Shown here piece after piece: positions 24,244 to 35,649 of a stretch of 64,000 nt of DNA. The first letter of the stretch is position 1; each line of letters opens with the position of its first letter. This DNA comes from Coffea arabica (Eukaryota; Streptophyta; Magnoliopsida; Gentianales; Rubiaceae): NCBI RefSeq assembly GCF_036785885.1, contig NC_092312.1:25314001-25378000 (forward strand). Reading direction: 5' to 3'. The notes beneath the pieces were generated by a model. That model had not been told where the DNA came from, searched no databases, and saw only the letters and a program-made list of their open reading frames with translations. A program made the position numbers and the translations under genes.

Positions 24244-24642
24244 CCAAGTTCAGTGTACCCCTACCTTTTCATGTGTGCAAGTTAGCCAAAATTTTAGACT
24301 TCATGTTTGTCTTCTTATCACTAGAAGCAAGCACTTTATAGGTTAGTTTAGCATATAGCAACATGTGAATCTTTGTCTTCCTCTTTTCTGTCGATGGAAA
24401 GTTTTGACTCCTCAATTGAGATCTCCACTCAAAGTTTGGAGACCAAAAGGAGGTGGTGAAGTTTCTTGATTAAATCAAGAAACAGGAGCCCTTTTCATGT
24501 ATCTCTTTTTAGTGTAAAATTCTCATAATTGCAATTGCTCCTGTCTTTGGAGTGAGTGATTTTCAATGGCAAGATTCCTGCAATTCGAGATTTGCATGAT
24601 GTGCAAATCAGAGCTTGGTAAAACTATAGCAGTACTGTCTAA

Positions 24643-24798
24643 AATACTATTTGAAAGTAGATTATTTGGGATAATTTTTTGAAAAAAAAAATGCTGTAAC
24701 AATTTTTTGATGTATTTTATATGAGATAAAAAGATGATTCGAAAATATGTCGATTGTGTGAGTAAATAAATTTTTGCAAATATTTCACTATCCAAATC
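24643..24798. repeat. Short hAT-like MITE, same family as 5068-5218
   Basis: Shares GATTATTTGGGATAATTTTTTGAAAAA-like, TTTTTTGATGTATTTTAT and GAGTAAATAAATTTTTGCAAAT phrases with the element at 5068-5218. It ends in CTATCCAAATC, the inverted counterpart of its left end ATTTGAAAGTAG. No coding content. Confidence 0.45.
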
Positions 24799-24838
24799 TG
24801 TTGCCAATACTGATTAGCAAATGCTCTACTACTACTAG

Positions 24839-25539
24839 TTAGGGGTGGCAATTCCTGACACGACCCGAAAACACGACACGAACCTAACACGAAATTAATG
24901 GGTTTGGATTGAGGTTTCGAGAGTTCGGGTCAGAATCGGGTCGAACCCGATGAACCCGAAAAGAAAACAGGTCAATTTCGAATCAATCCGTGGTGACCTG
25001 ATATGATCCGATGTGACCCGTTTATGAATTAAAACTAATTTAATAAACATAAAAATTATTTTATCTAACTAAACTAAATCATTTTTTTTCCAAAGGCATT
25101 AACTACTTAATCCTAAATGAATTTATTTAACTTGTGTGAAGTTAAAATTATTATATTTGGACAAATAATATATTATGTTATTTTTTACTTTTATGCTGTT
25201 TTAATTTATTTTATATTTGGTTTGGGATAAAACACTTTTATGGTGTTTAATTTATTTTAGATTTGGTTTGAAATTATTTATTTAAATTTCTATTACTTGA
25301 TGATGTAATTAATTTTGTGAAAAATTGATTTTATTAGAAATTACAGTGATAAATTAATAAATTAAGTTTCAGGTCATTTCGGGTCGACCCGCCAACCAGA
25401 AATTTTCGGGTTCGTGTCATGTACCCTGACCCATTTCGGATTGACGGGTCGGGTTCGGGTCAACAGATTTTTTGTTATGCTTAAGCCTCAACCCGACGAC
25501 AGACTCGCAAACCCGAATCCGACCCGATTGCCACCCCTA
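24839..25539. repeat. Non-autonomous DNA transposon, TAGGGGTGGCAAT termini
   Basis: The left terminus TAGGGGTGGCAAT is exactly inverted at the right terminus ATTGCCACCCCTA. GGGTCGA/CCCGA-rich subterminal arms flank an AT-rich core. ACTACTACTAG occurs just outside both ends but not flush with them, so a target duplication cannot be claimed. No transposase. The style is that of plant hAT-derived elements. Confidence 0.7.
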
Positions 25540-27865
25540 CACTACTACTAGCTATGGATCCTTCAAAAAAGATAGGAAAAAGAAAATTGCAAATGCTCTA
25601 GCATATGCTTTGATTTTTGTTCACGGGTGGATAGTAGCCTGTACGCCACTTCTCTTTAATGTGGTCCTGAAGGATTTGACACCTCTACTTGTACACACAA
25701 AATATTCCGATGACCATTATTACTTAAAAAAGGACAAGGTACATATGAAATGAAAAAAATCCTCATTTTATCAGTCAAAAAGAAAAGAAAGAAATACAAG
25801 GAAACTTACTTCTACAAGTAAAATAGTTTTTTCTCATTTCATCATGGTTGATTTAGCTTCCACAAATTTTAATTGTAATTACATTGCTCGCAAGTGTAAT
25901 TTCACTAGATTCATCGTAAACATCATTTTTTTTTTTTTGGAAAAATCGTAAACATCATAATTTAATCACTTTTATAAAAAAAAAAAAATCACATTGTGCT
26001 TATGCGTATTTAAATCTATATCATTTGAGTCCATTAATTATCACGCATGGAGCGAATCTGCCCAAGGATTTTAACATTATAATCAAATTTGCCTCGAAAA
26101 GAGAAATCTGTAAAATTAGCTGGGGTTGAACCAAGATTAGTTAGATATTGCGCACATTTGGGGTTTTTTTTTTTTTTTGGGAACAAATCTGTATTTGGGT
26201 CGTAATACTTAAAATGGTAAATTGAAGCTTAGCGTGGCCCAAACGAATAGTGTACTCAACAAAATCTTAAATCTCTTCAGAGTTTCGATTCTTGTTATGG
26301 GCCGAACCGGACAGGCTTGACCGCTTGTTGTGGATTGTTCTGAAACAAATTCAGCCTCGATGTGGTACGAGTCCAAAGCCCTTTTTTTTTTTAATTTTTT
26401 TGTTCAAATAAAAAATTTCGAACACGAGACCTCTCACTTATACTCCCTTATTTCTCAATCCATTCAAATACAAAACAAAGGCGCCACGCCACCAAGTTGC
26501 GCCACATCCCTTTCATTGTTCTATAGTGTCATTGTATATAATTATTGTCCTCGTTATTTCCTCCATTGATATACACAATTTTCTGCCCATTTCATCTTTT
26601 TGGTCTCATTTAACATATATTATTATATAAAATAAAATGAGTATTTTTCAGGAAAGCTCGGTAAGAGGGGTTTTAGAAAGAAGACTATGGTGGGTCTGTT
26701 TGGATGGACTTTTTTTTGCACAAATTTATTTGTTTGCATACCCATTTTTTAGCACCCTTTCTATTTTACATACGTCACATCAAAAAAATTTTATAGTATT
26801 TTTTTAAAAAATTATCCCAAAGAATCTCCTATCCGAACACACTTTAATTTCTTTTATAACATGCCCCTAATAGACTAAGATGCCAAAAGGTTTAGGTACT
26901 CTAATGGTCAAAGTCATGAGTATAATTTTTTTTTTCACCGTACATGAGTTTATTCTTACTATAGGTTAATTAAAATTAAAATTCATCCTACTATTTACAG
27001 GTTAATCGGTGGTAGTATCAAGCAGTAAGTTCTTATATATATATATATATATCAGAAGTTAGGGTCTGGAGAGAAGATTATTCCTCTCCAACAAGCAACT
27101 CATCCATTCATTGCTATTGGTAACAAACCGTGTACAAGAAGCCTAAAAGGATAGATAGACACATGCAACCATCAAAACATCCATGCTTATTGATCACTAG
27201 TATGTAACAACGTTGACTGAAGCTGCTTTTTGAGTGTTCTGATGCTCCAAATTAAACTAAACCAGTCACATTTTGTCCTGCAAAAGTGACAGAGAGTGCC
27301 AAAAGAGTATGTTAGAACTGATTCAGATATGAGAAATGTTCATGTCACATTCTTTATCTGTTAATGACACTTCCTTTGACTCTTTTTGTTTTTTTAACTT
27401 GCGTGAAAAGATAAACATAATTTCATAAAAACAATTGAGTGTAAACTTGATGAAAGATATGTCTAGTTTTGTATAATTCACGTACTCAAATTGTCAATAA
27501 GAGTGTCATCCACATTTTCTTGAAGATGTGTGTACTTACATACTTATACCAAACAGATTGGCAAAGTGAAATGGTACTAAGTGGATTATAGATACTCATT
27601 TTGTCCCAAATATTAAATGTTTTCTTGTTTCTCAATTTTTTTTTTTTAGATTTTTCAGCTGAAAGTTTTGAATCAACAAATCTTTCAAGGCTACCATGGA
27701 AATATCATGTAATAAGTAAAACACTCAGAATCATGTACTATTTGGTAGGCACTTTATAGCTTTAAGAAATTTAAGAAATGTCTAGTATTACTAGTTGAGA
27801 AGATAAACAGGAGTTGTTCACTAGTTTCTCCTTGTTTGGCTCCCACAAGATTTTAAGTAACATGC
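25540..27865. other. Intergenic, MITE fragments and simple repeats only
   Basis: No gene recognised. Contains poly-T runs near 25928, 26165 and 26382. A stretch near 26390-26470 has a tRNA-promoter-like word on the minus strand (GTGTTCGAAAT) that could belong to a SINE but is too short to call. TTTGGATGGAC...TCCTATCCGAACAC at about 26697-26845 has the look of a TTTGGAT-type MITE. There is a short TA run at 27036-27051. Confidence 0.4.
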
Positions 27866-28199
27866 TCAGGAGCATTTGATGTTGGAGGACATTGTGAAAG
27901 GAAGGGTGATTCCACCCCGGCCAGGAAGAGCCTTTGCGGTTGCATCGGTGACTTTTGTTTGCCGGAAAGCTGCCCTGACGCAGCCACAAATTGCCATTTT
28001 GTCGGAAGCAGATTTTGCTGAAGATGCGCGACACTCTTTAGTCCAGCACAACACGCTGCTGGCGGCACCCCGGCACCGCTGCTCCTCAGATGAGTCATAC
28101 AAGGGCTCATGCTCTTCAATATATTGCTGCATCCGAAGGTGCAACCAGCAAAATCAGCACAAAGAGAGTGATCACGACAAAAGGGGCCTTGGATTTCAT
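27866..28199 (-). pseudogene. Type-1 lipid-transfer protein pseudogene
   Basis: The start is intact: MKSKAPFVVITLFVLILLVA then PSDAA, a normal nsLTP signal peptide. The segment that should carry the first Cys (the VTCG region) is missing, and the frame shifts into KSMSPCMTHLRSSGAGVPPA followed by ACCAGLKSV. A second shift leads to SASDKMAICGCVRAAF and then LPGRGGITLPF, where the seventh Cys has become Gly, ending SSNIKCS. Two frame breaks and two lost cysteines make it non-functional. A TATA-like box (28294-28301, minus strand) still sits about 95 bases upstream. It is paralogous to the intact gene at 29832-30277, same strand. Confidence 0.85.
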
Positions 28200-28301
28200 G
28201 CTGCAGATACATAGAAAGCAATATTACGAAACTTTCAATATTTGAAATCCGGATAAGTTTTAAGTCTTGCTTGAATTCAAGGTGGCAAATTGATATTTAT
28301 A

Positions 28302-29040
28302 GAAAGAAATGCAAGGATCTGTATAGGGGGAGCAATTGTTTAATTAATTGCATAATTCAGAAAAGGAGATTAAAACTCATCTCATTCTGTCTCATGTGAT
28401 GTGGTGGAAGTCAAAAAGTAGCAAACTTGGTTAACATCTAGTAAGTGAGCTAGAGTTGGGGCAGGCAGCAATTGAGAAAAGTTGGAAGCGTGTTTGTGAT
28501 CTTTGCATAAGGATCTGCATTCTGCAAGCAGGTGATCTATGGCAATGCGGTGCTGTGGGATTAGCTATCAGGAAGCCTGTCATGTGCCTGATGCTTATCT
28601 CGTTGCAAAATTCGGCCTAAGCACGAGAGCACGTTACTCCAGGACAATTCTCATAGCCTTCTATCTCTCTTAAAATTATGATTAATGCTACAGGACAATT
28701 TTTTCTTGAATATATAAGAAAAAATCAAGCAAGATTGTCCACTTGTACATTGATTCTTAGATTCCAAAAGTGCTCATGTTTTGTAATAAACATCAAATTG
28801 AAAGTGGATGTATTACTATATTCACACTAGATTTCAATCAATGATAGCAGTTGAAGCACTTTGCCCATCAGAGTTTTTAAGTCAGAAGGGTTTGATTGTC
28901 TTTTCTTGTATCAATTTGACACTGTAAGCAAAAGATCAGACACAGCTTCTAGTTATTACTGCCATTTTAAATAGCGAAGCTGACAAAATTTTGTCATTTT
29001 TATTGATTTCATTGTAAAATTCTGCCCTGCACAATACATC
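28302..29040. other. Intergenic, no gene seen
   Basis: Spacer between the two lipid-transfer protein loci. No ORF with family features and no clear repeat. Confidence 0.35.
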
Positions 29041-29044
29041 ATCA

Positions 29045-29405
29045 CATGCATGGTTTGCCATATTGGCCAACCGATACCAATACGTATCGGCCAAGTTGTA
29101 ACTGGAACGGAGGGGATCGGTATGATACATATCCCTGAATCGCAAATATTACCATATCCGCAACGGCTTACTTTGACTCGGATGATATTAGCTAATTTGA
29201 ATCCGTGATGTATGCTATCGGCCGATATATCAGAGTCAACTCGGAGTCTAGTCAGATTTTTTTTAAATTGTGTCTTTTTTGGTATTTTCTAATTTTAGTA
29301 ATTTTTTAAAAATTTTTGGAGACTTTCATGTGTTATAACATGCGTATCACCCGATATTCAATCGATATGCCGCGACACGACCTGCGATTGCGAAGCATGA
29401 TCACA
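29045..29405. repeat. Inverted-repeat element with ATCGG-rich ends
   Basis: The left end GCATGGTTTGCCATATTGGCC and interior CCGATACC/ATCGGCC words are answered by TATGCCGCGACACGACCTGCGATTGCGAAGCATG at the right, with GCATG and CATGC as outer complementary words. The design is like 31490-31885. Boundaries are approximate and pairing is imperfect. No coding capacity. Confidence 0.4.
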
Positions 29406-29831
29406 TGATGAATAAGCATATCATTGTGGGATTTGGAGCAGATGTGATGGTAACAGAGCCACAAAAAGCCGGTTTGCATTCTGCTCGTAGCGAGAACAGG
29501 TTCGCCATTTCTTCTATGGTTTTTGAGGATTCGTTTTTGTTTTAGTGTGATCTACTTGGTCGAAAATTTACCATGAATTGACAAACGAAAAACTGAAATT
29601 AGAAGAGATACAGGAATTAGGTAATGCACTTGAGATTTGAGAAACCAAATTCTCACAATATATGCTTTATTTCACAGTACAAGACAGCAAGGATATAAGT
29701 CCAGCATAATTCATAATATGACTAGATGAAAGAGAACCAACATCATCGTAATGTAAATAAGACCGGCATCATCGTACTTTGCTTCTTCATACAAAAGAGA
29801 AGCATTTATCCTCTGCGGAGCTGCTTCAGAA

Positions 29832-30277
29832 TCAGCGGATCCTGCAAATTAAGGACAACAACAAACATTAGAAACAAGAGTACAAGCTGATATAATACGC
29901 CCATAAGCAAGAGGCAAGAGTTATTACGTGGTACAATCGAAATTCGGGGAGATAGGATAAGGCAAGCTGACTCCGCAATTTCCTGGAAGAGCCTGAGCTA
30001 GCTCAGGTTTGATGTTCAGATTCTTGGATTGAGTCTTAAGGCAAGCACAAGCAGCCTGTTTATCTGGTGTAGTTGTTGCAGAAGCTGCTAGAGCTTTAAC
30101 TCCTCCACAGCAAGGAGGAGGTGGCGCCCCACTGCCTGACCTCAGGTAGTCAACGCAAGGGGCAATCTTCTTGGCTACATCGCCGCATGTAACTGCAGCA
30201 TCTGAAGCTGGTGCAATGAGAAACAGCACCAAAAAGGCAGCCATGAGGAAGATTATAGCTTGGCTAGAGGACCTCAT
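29832..30277 (-). CDS. Non-specific lipid-transfer protein, type 1
   Basis: Two exons on the minus strand, 30277-29928 and 29841-29832, give 119 residues. The 86-base intron (GTAATA...TTTGCAG) lies three codons before the stop, the usual place for an LTP intron, so the product ends DCTTIR. Without splicing it would end DCTT. The signal peptide is residues 1-27 (MRSSSQAIIFLMAAFLVLFL then IAPASDA). The mature 92-residue chain has all eight cysteines in LTP1 order: C-x9-C, CC, CxC (ACAC), NCG and DC. I prefer the Met at 30277 over the one at 30304 because a TATA box lies at 30343-30350. LTPs are secreted, bind acyl lipids and act in cuticle or defence; which applies here is unknown. Confidence 0.9.
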
Positions 30278-30342
30278 TATGCTTCTCAATACAAGAATAC
30301 ACAAAACTCAGACTAACTTGAGTTGTTTACAACTAGTTCTGG

Positions 30343-30350
30343 TTTTTATA
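30343..30350 (-). promoter_or_regulatory. Probable TATA box of the lipid-transfer protein gene
   Basis: TATAAAAA on the minus strand, 66-73 bases upstream of the chosen start at 30277. If translation began at 30304 the leader would be implausibly short. Confidence 0.5.
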
Positions 30351-31485
30351 CTGCATTTATGGAAGGCTGACTAGCACAAGTAAAAGTTTTATATCGTAGA
30401 CAATGCATGATTAAGTGATTGAGTATAAGAAACCGGCAACAATGATGGGCTGAAAAGTCAAAATTCGCTGGATTGGATGAAGCAAAGCAGGTATGCATAA
30501 GCTTAGTGAGTTTGTGCAGCTGTATGCCATGTTAATATTAGTGCAAGAGTCAAAAACTAGGATATCACTCCAACTTTGAGGTTACCCTCTTGCTTACTTC
30601 ACCTTAATTTATCCAGCAAAAGATAGGGGTTTGTGCCACATCCAAGAAGCACCAGAATGTGCCAAAGACTCTTTTCTGTTACTCGGATTCAAGTCCCTTA
30701 AGAAAGGTTTTCACCATTAAACATCTAACAGTCCTGCTCAGATTTAAACAAAACCTAAACACATGGGCAAAGACTAGTTGGCAGAAGTAATTAGGAAGGT
30801 AAGGTTCTATGCAATGATGCCATTTGGAGCCAGTTCAGATATCGACTATTGGCCAGCCCCCAGACACTGATGTCTCAACTACATATCATAATCTGGTATA
30901 GTTTAATCATTCAGTAATGGCATGGGAACTGTATGCCAGAAATAGCTACTTACAGGCTTTATACTATCAGGAAATTTGCAAGAAAACTTTATTCCTAGCA
31001 AATTATGCTTTGCAAAGTGGTTCTTCGACTTCAAGACCTAAATGTTTCGGGGAAAATTTCAGCCTTGCTTCCGCAATTCTAATTACATTCTGTCAAGAGA
31101 TCGCTTACACTGATTAAAGCTAAATTAAATTCGTATTATGAAATGCTTTTGGGTTGTAAGTGGTTTCCCCAGTTTACTTTATGCTTCAGTGGCTCATTAT
31201 GTCTACATATTTTCTTTTAATCTCTGTGACTGGGAATCTTGGCATTAGTTTTCTCACTAGTCTTATAAGCAGGTTATGCATAAAAAGAAAGTATTTCAAT
31301 CGTTTAATTAAAATTGGGTCTAATGCTGAAGTTTGATCAACGAGTCTAAGCAAACAGATTTCCAAGTCAGAAATGCTTGCACCAATCAGTTCTTTTGCCT
31401 GTATGTCTGGGCTTATTTTATGAATCAGTTCATTGCAACGAGACCCAGCCTTAAATGGATATCATCAAAAGGGACGTAAACATCA
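30351..31485. other. Intergenic, no gene seen
   Basis: No coding or repeat structure that I can support. Confidence 0.35.
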
Positions 31486-31489
31486 TCTG

Positions 31490-31885
31490 TCTCGGCATGG
31501 TTCAAAGTCGCGGTCCCGGTCGTGGTCGCGGCCAAACTATTTCACATCGATTTCAGCATATCGGTCATGGTTTTGACGATATGCAAATTTTGAAGGATTT
31601 AATATTTCTAAAAATTGTGAATAATATTAACATATGCTAAAAAAAATTAGCAAAAGAAAATCTGTAAAATATAAATTTGTCAGTTGAATTGGGATGACTC
31701 GGGTCGACTCGGCCAAGACTATCCGTATTTGAGATTTCTCAGCCGAGTTCTCGATGACTCAGCCGAAATCTCCACGAGTCAAGTATCTTAGAATCATTTC
31801 GTCTCGGTATCGTATCGGAGGGGTCCGTTCCAGTGACGGCCTCGAGACGACTCGGCCGAGACTTTAAACCATGAGTCTCGGTATG
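31490..31885. repeat. Inverted-repeat element with CTCGG-rich ends
   Basis: The left end GTCTCGGCATGGTTCAAAGTC is answered by the inverted right end GACTTTAAACCATGAGTCTCGG. The interior is rich in CGGTCGTGG and CTCGGCCGA words around an AT-rich core. No coding capacity, consistent with a non-autonomous DNA transposon. Confidence 0.55.
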
Positions 31886-32065
31886 GGCCGTATAAAGTTC
31901 ACTAATTTTCCAAGATAGACATGCAAGGAAATATCTGATTTACAATGCATAAAACACTTGAGGAGCAATTACTAGCACCTGAAATTCATACCAAACAATA
32001 GTTATCTTGTATAATACATCTCTCCATATCAATAAGTTTGAGTGATTGTTTTGAAACCATTAAAG

Positions 32066-32081
32066 CCCCCCCCCCCCCCCC
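32066..32081. repeat. Run of 16 C
   Basis: A homopolymer of sixteen cytosines about 165 bases beyond the stop codon of hexosaminidase gene 1. It is unusual in an AT-rich genome and its length may be unreliable in the assembly. Confidence 0.85.
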
Positions 32082-32245
32082 AACCAAAAGAAATCCAACT
32101 TATTTATTAAAAGTTCAAATGTTTTTAATATGAAATAACAAGAAACCTGCATATATATAAGCAATACAAAAGTAACATATAGCAAAGCTGCCTCAGAGTA
32201 ATACGAAACAGGGGATAACCAGAATGAATATTGGACACAGAATAT

Positions 32246-35200
32246 TCAATTAGGTACATATGGCTGAACTGTGTTGCACATGCCCGGATTTCTAATGCAC
32301 CAAAGAGGCTGAATGGGTTCAGCACCAATCCCTCTGGTCACCATTCTGTTCCTCCATTCATTCAATCTATCTGTGGCTTCTGCATACCTCTTCATTCCTG
32401 TTTCATCCCTGTTCCCAGACCACAATGTTTCCGCCATTGCTGAAGCTCTAGGCCAAATTCTAGGGTCCATAACTGTTGGGTCTGCTTGTTCTGACCATAA
32501 TGCTACTTCTCCTCCTATGACCAACTTAGCCTCATCCTCATTTAGTCCATACGTGATATCATAGTTATAGATGGTTTGCCATGTTTTAAATGGCCCACAC
32601 CAGGAACCTCCCTTACCAAGATCAGTACCCGGTGGCTGGTTATACCGGCTGTCATTTCCAACCCACCCTCCGTGCCCACAATCCAAGTAGTAAAACTCGG
32701 CTGATGATACGATAACTCGATAACCAGCTTGAGCAAGCTTTTTCGTGTTGTTCGGCCCATTGTTCCATGTCTGTAAAATGACATTCTCCTGGGGAAGTAG
32801 TGAAGCAGCCACGCTGACATTGGCATCCAATAGAACATCCTCCCAGTAGACGACTGTACGATTTTGGGAGATGACGTAAGGCAAGGTAGAAGTAATAAAC
32901 ATTTCTAGAAGCTGGCTCAGAGTCCCATTCTTGGCAAGGAAAGCTTGGATGGATTTGTCAGATTTCCAGCAATTTGTGGTGACCTCATCAGCTCCTCCAT
33001 GAAAAAATGAATCTGGAAACATAGTGGCTACATCTTTGATGATATTTTGGACTACTTTGTAGGTATTGGAGGCCAAGGGATTCAGTTGACCGGTTGCGGG
33101 TTCATGGGCTATTCGGCTCGACAAATCTGCTCCAGCAGGCCACCAGAACATGTTTGTACAAGCTACAATGTCAGGGTGAGCTTCTGCCCATGAGGCAGTG
33201 TGTCCTGCAAATTACATAATCTGCAGTCATGTATGGAAGACAAGTGTCTTTGCTGCATAATGAATCTCGAAACGACCATATTGAGATTGGCTTCAAGAAA
33301 CTTAATTCAGGAACCTAACGAAATGTAAGTCTAGCATGCCCTGGTTTCATTGCATGGTACTCTCGCCAAAGGAGTTGATCAAGTTAACAACCTAAAAACT
33401 AAGTTGCATCCAATGTCCCTTAAAAATATATCAGTAACCATATGCATCTGCAAAAAACTTTTAATACGGGAGTAGAGAGTTGCTATAAAGCTTTTCTTCA
33501 AATTCATGCCCGATTTATAGCCCGAAAATATAGAATGCAATTTGAACGTTGTTTTGACTTTGGTTCTTGTAAATTTATTAAATATTTTACAATTGGTGAC
33601 AAATGGTATTTCTATCCTAAGGGAGACAATAGCAGAGGAAGGACAGGAGGAGAGTAACTGAAAGATGCCTAATATATAAGTCAAAAGCCAATTTTAACCT
33701 AATAGATTCTAGGTTATTACATACATATCAAGCACTCTTTCTTATTCATTCTTTCAATCCACGCCAGTGTAAAACAAACAACCTCACCATACCCATGAAC
33801 CTAACTAGAAGAAACTTAGTACCACCGTTGGATCAAAAGAGTTAAAGAATTATGGAAGTAATCAATATAGCAAACCAAATTTATAATTAAGTGCAACAGT
33901 GCAATTATGATATATATATTAGCGGGTGTAGAAGTATGCAAATCTAAAATCCAACCTCTAATTGATATCAAGTGACATGTATCTATATTTGTTAATGTAT
34001 ATGCTAGTGTGTAGTAAAGATTAATATGCAATTATAGTCAACTTTACTCAACTCCATCCGACTTGTATATTCAATTTAGATAGCATCTATTCAATTTTGA
34101 AAGGGCAAAAAGTCCCTTTAGCCCTCAAATTATTGATCTTGTACACTTTCAGCCCTTTAACTATTATTTGTATATTTTTAGCCCTCTTACGTCTAAAAAC
34201 ATATATTTCTAGCCCATCAATCAATTTCAATCATTATTCCCGATAAAATCTTCCTCAAAGTGACATAATTTTCACCATCTTCAATCCTCCAAATACATTA
34301 AAACGGCCATTGATTGTTGTTGACCAGTAATTGATCATTATTGTAGTGCTATCAAATTTAAATTAAATTACATTTTTAGACTTTGCTTTTCATGTAGATT
34401 CCAAATCTGGACTTAGATTTCTATGAAACTTGCTAGTTATGAGTAGATTTTTGCTTGTATATTGTGCACGGTGTAGTTTCCGTTGGTTTTAAAAGCTTGA
34501 ATGGACATAAGGTCAGAACCTGCTTCGTTTGAATTAGTTGTTTTTAGGAGTATTTTTAAACAATTTTACTATAATAATATATATGAAAAATTTTTACAAT
34601 AAAAATTTTTTAAATATTGTATGGATAAAATATTTTTTAAATTATTATATATTATTATAATATTATATTTGAAAAACTTATTTTAAAAAAAATGGTCAAT
34701 TCGAACGGACGCTTTTAGGAGTTTGGAGAGCTAAAAATATACAAATAATAGTTGGAGCATTAAAAGCGTAGTGACCAAATAGTTTGAGGACCAACCAAAT
34801 AATTTGGACAATGAAATCATAATTCGGAAAGAAACGTATGTAAGTAGACAACTCACCGGGCATGTCAATCTCAGGAACAATTCTGACCCCATATTCCATA
34901 CCAAATTCCACCACCTTTTTGACATCTTCCGGCGAGTACTTCATCACCTCCCCATAGGCTCCTTTCTCGGCCAGCTCCGGCTCCGAAGGCAACACCAAGG
35001 GAAACGACTGCGAGTCCGTTATATGCCAATGCAAAACATTCAGCTTATTCATACTCATGGCCTTGATCAACCTCAACAAATCAGCCACCCAGTAAAAGTT
35101 TCTTGAGGTATCCAACATCACTCCTCTATGAGGAAACAAGGGTTCATCATAGATATACAAATCACAAGCCACTCTTGATGGCTTTCCATACACCAGCTGA

Positions 35201-35649
35201 GAAAGTGTTTCCAGCCCGCGCATAGCTCCCCATGTTGTTTGGGCCGATATGGCGGCCTCAGTACTTTGAGATGGTGAGGGAATAACGAGGGTGTAGGACT
35301 CGTCAACGCCGTGAGTTAGCTGCGCGGATTTGTCAGTCACGGTGATGATCAGCGATTGGAGTGCGGGTGACTCCGGCAGATTGAGAGGCGGGGCTACCAG
35401 TGGGTGGTATTGTTCTTGAATGAGTAGTTGACGGTAGCGTTTGGCAGCGCGATGGAGGTATGGGTGTGAAGGGAAATGGATTTCGAACTTCGGAGAAAGT
35501 AAGGCTATTTGAGGTTTGGGCCATGAGAAGGTTGTCGGTTTAGGCCAGACGTTGATCGGGTAATTAACGGCTGAGATTTGAAGGGTCAAGGGGAATAGTA
35601 AAGCAAGAAGGATGAGAAATGAGATGGGACTTCTAATTCCATTCCCCAT
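32246..35649 (-). CDS. HEXO2: Beta-hexosaminidase (GH20), HEXO2-like, copy 1
   Basis: Two exons, 35649-34857 (793 nt) and 33204-32246 (959 nt), with a phase-1 intron of 1652 bases, encode 583 residues. The order is signal peptide ([19 protein letters not shown]), N-terminal GH20b-type domain ([16 protein letters not shown]), then the barrel with [40 protein letters not shown] and the catalytic Asp337-Glu338 in HGGADEV. It ends [22 protein letters not shown]20 enzymes remove terminal GlcNAc (or GalNAc) from glycans. The C-terminal motif and length are those of plant HEXO2, reported at the plasma membrane. All frames are open. The TATA box seen in copies 2 and 3 is altered here. The intron hosts an inverted-repeat element near 34100-34800. 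Confidence 0.92.
34098..34805. repeat. Inverted-repeat element inside the hexosaminidase 1 intron
   Basis: TTAACTATTATTTGTATATTTTTAGCCCTC at about 34155-34185 is inverted at about 34725-34760 (GAGAGCTAAAAATATACAAATAATAGTT). Outer words also pair (CCCTCAAATTATT with AAATAGTTTGAGGACC). A terminal-repeat element of about 700 bases without coding capacity, lying wholly within the intron and ending about 50 bases before the splice donor at 34856. Confidence 0.6.

Noticed and set aside
24830-25552. Perfect target duplication for the TAGGGGTGGCAAT element
   Set aside because: ACTACTACTAG is on both sides but not flush with the termini; could be chance or imperfect, so not claimed.
26385-26480. SINE on the minus strand
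   Set aside because: Only a B-box-like word and flanking A/T runs; no full tRNA-related head or recognisable body.
27876-28214. Plus-strand 112-aa frame over the lipid-transfer pseudogene
   Set aside because: Antisense shadow; the minus strand carries the recognisable LTP signal peptide and Cys pattern.
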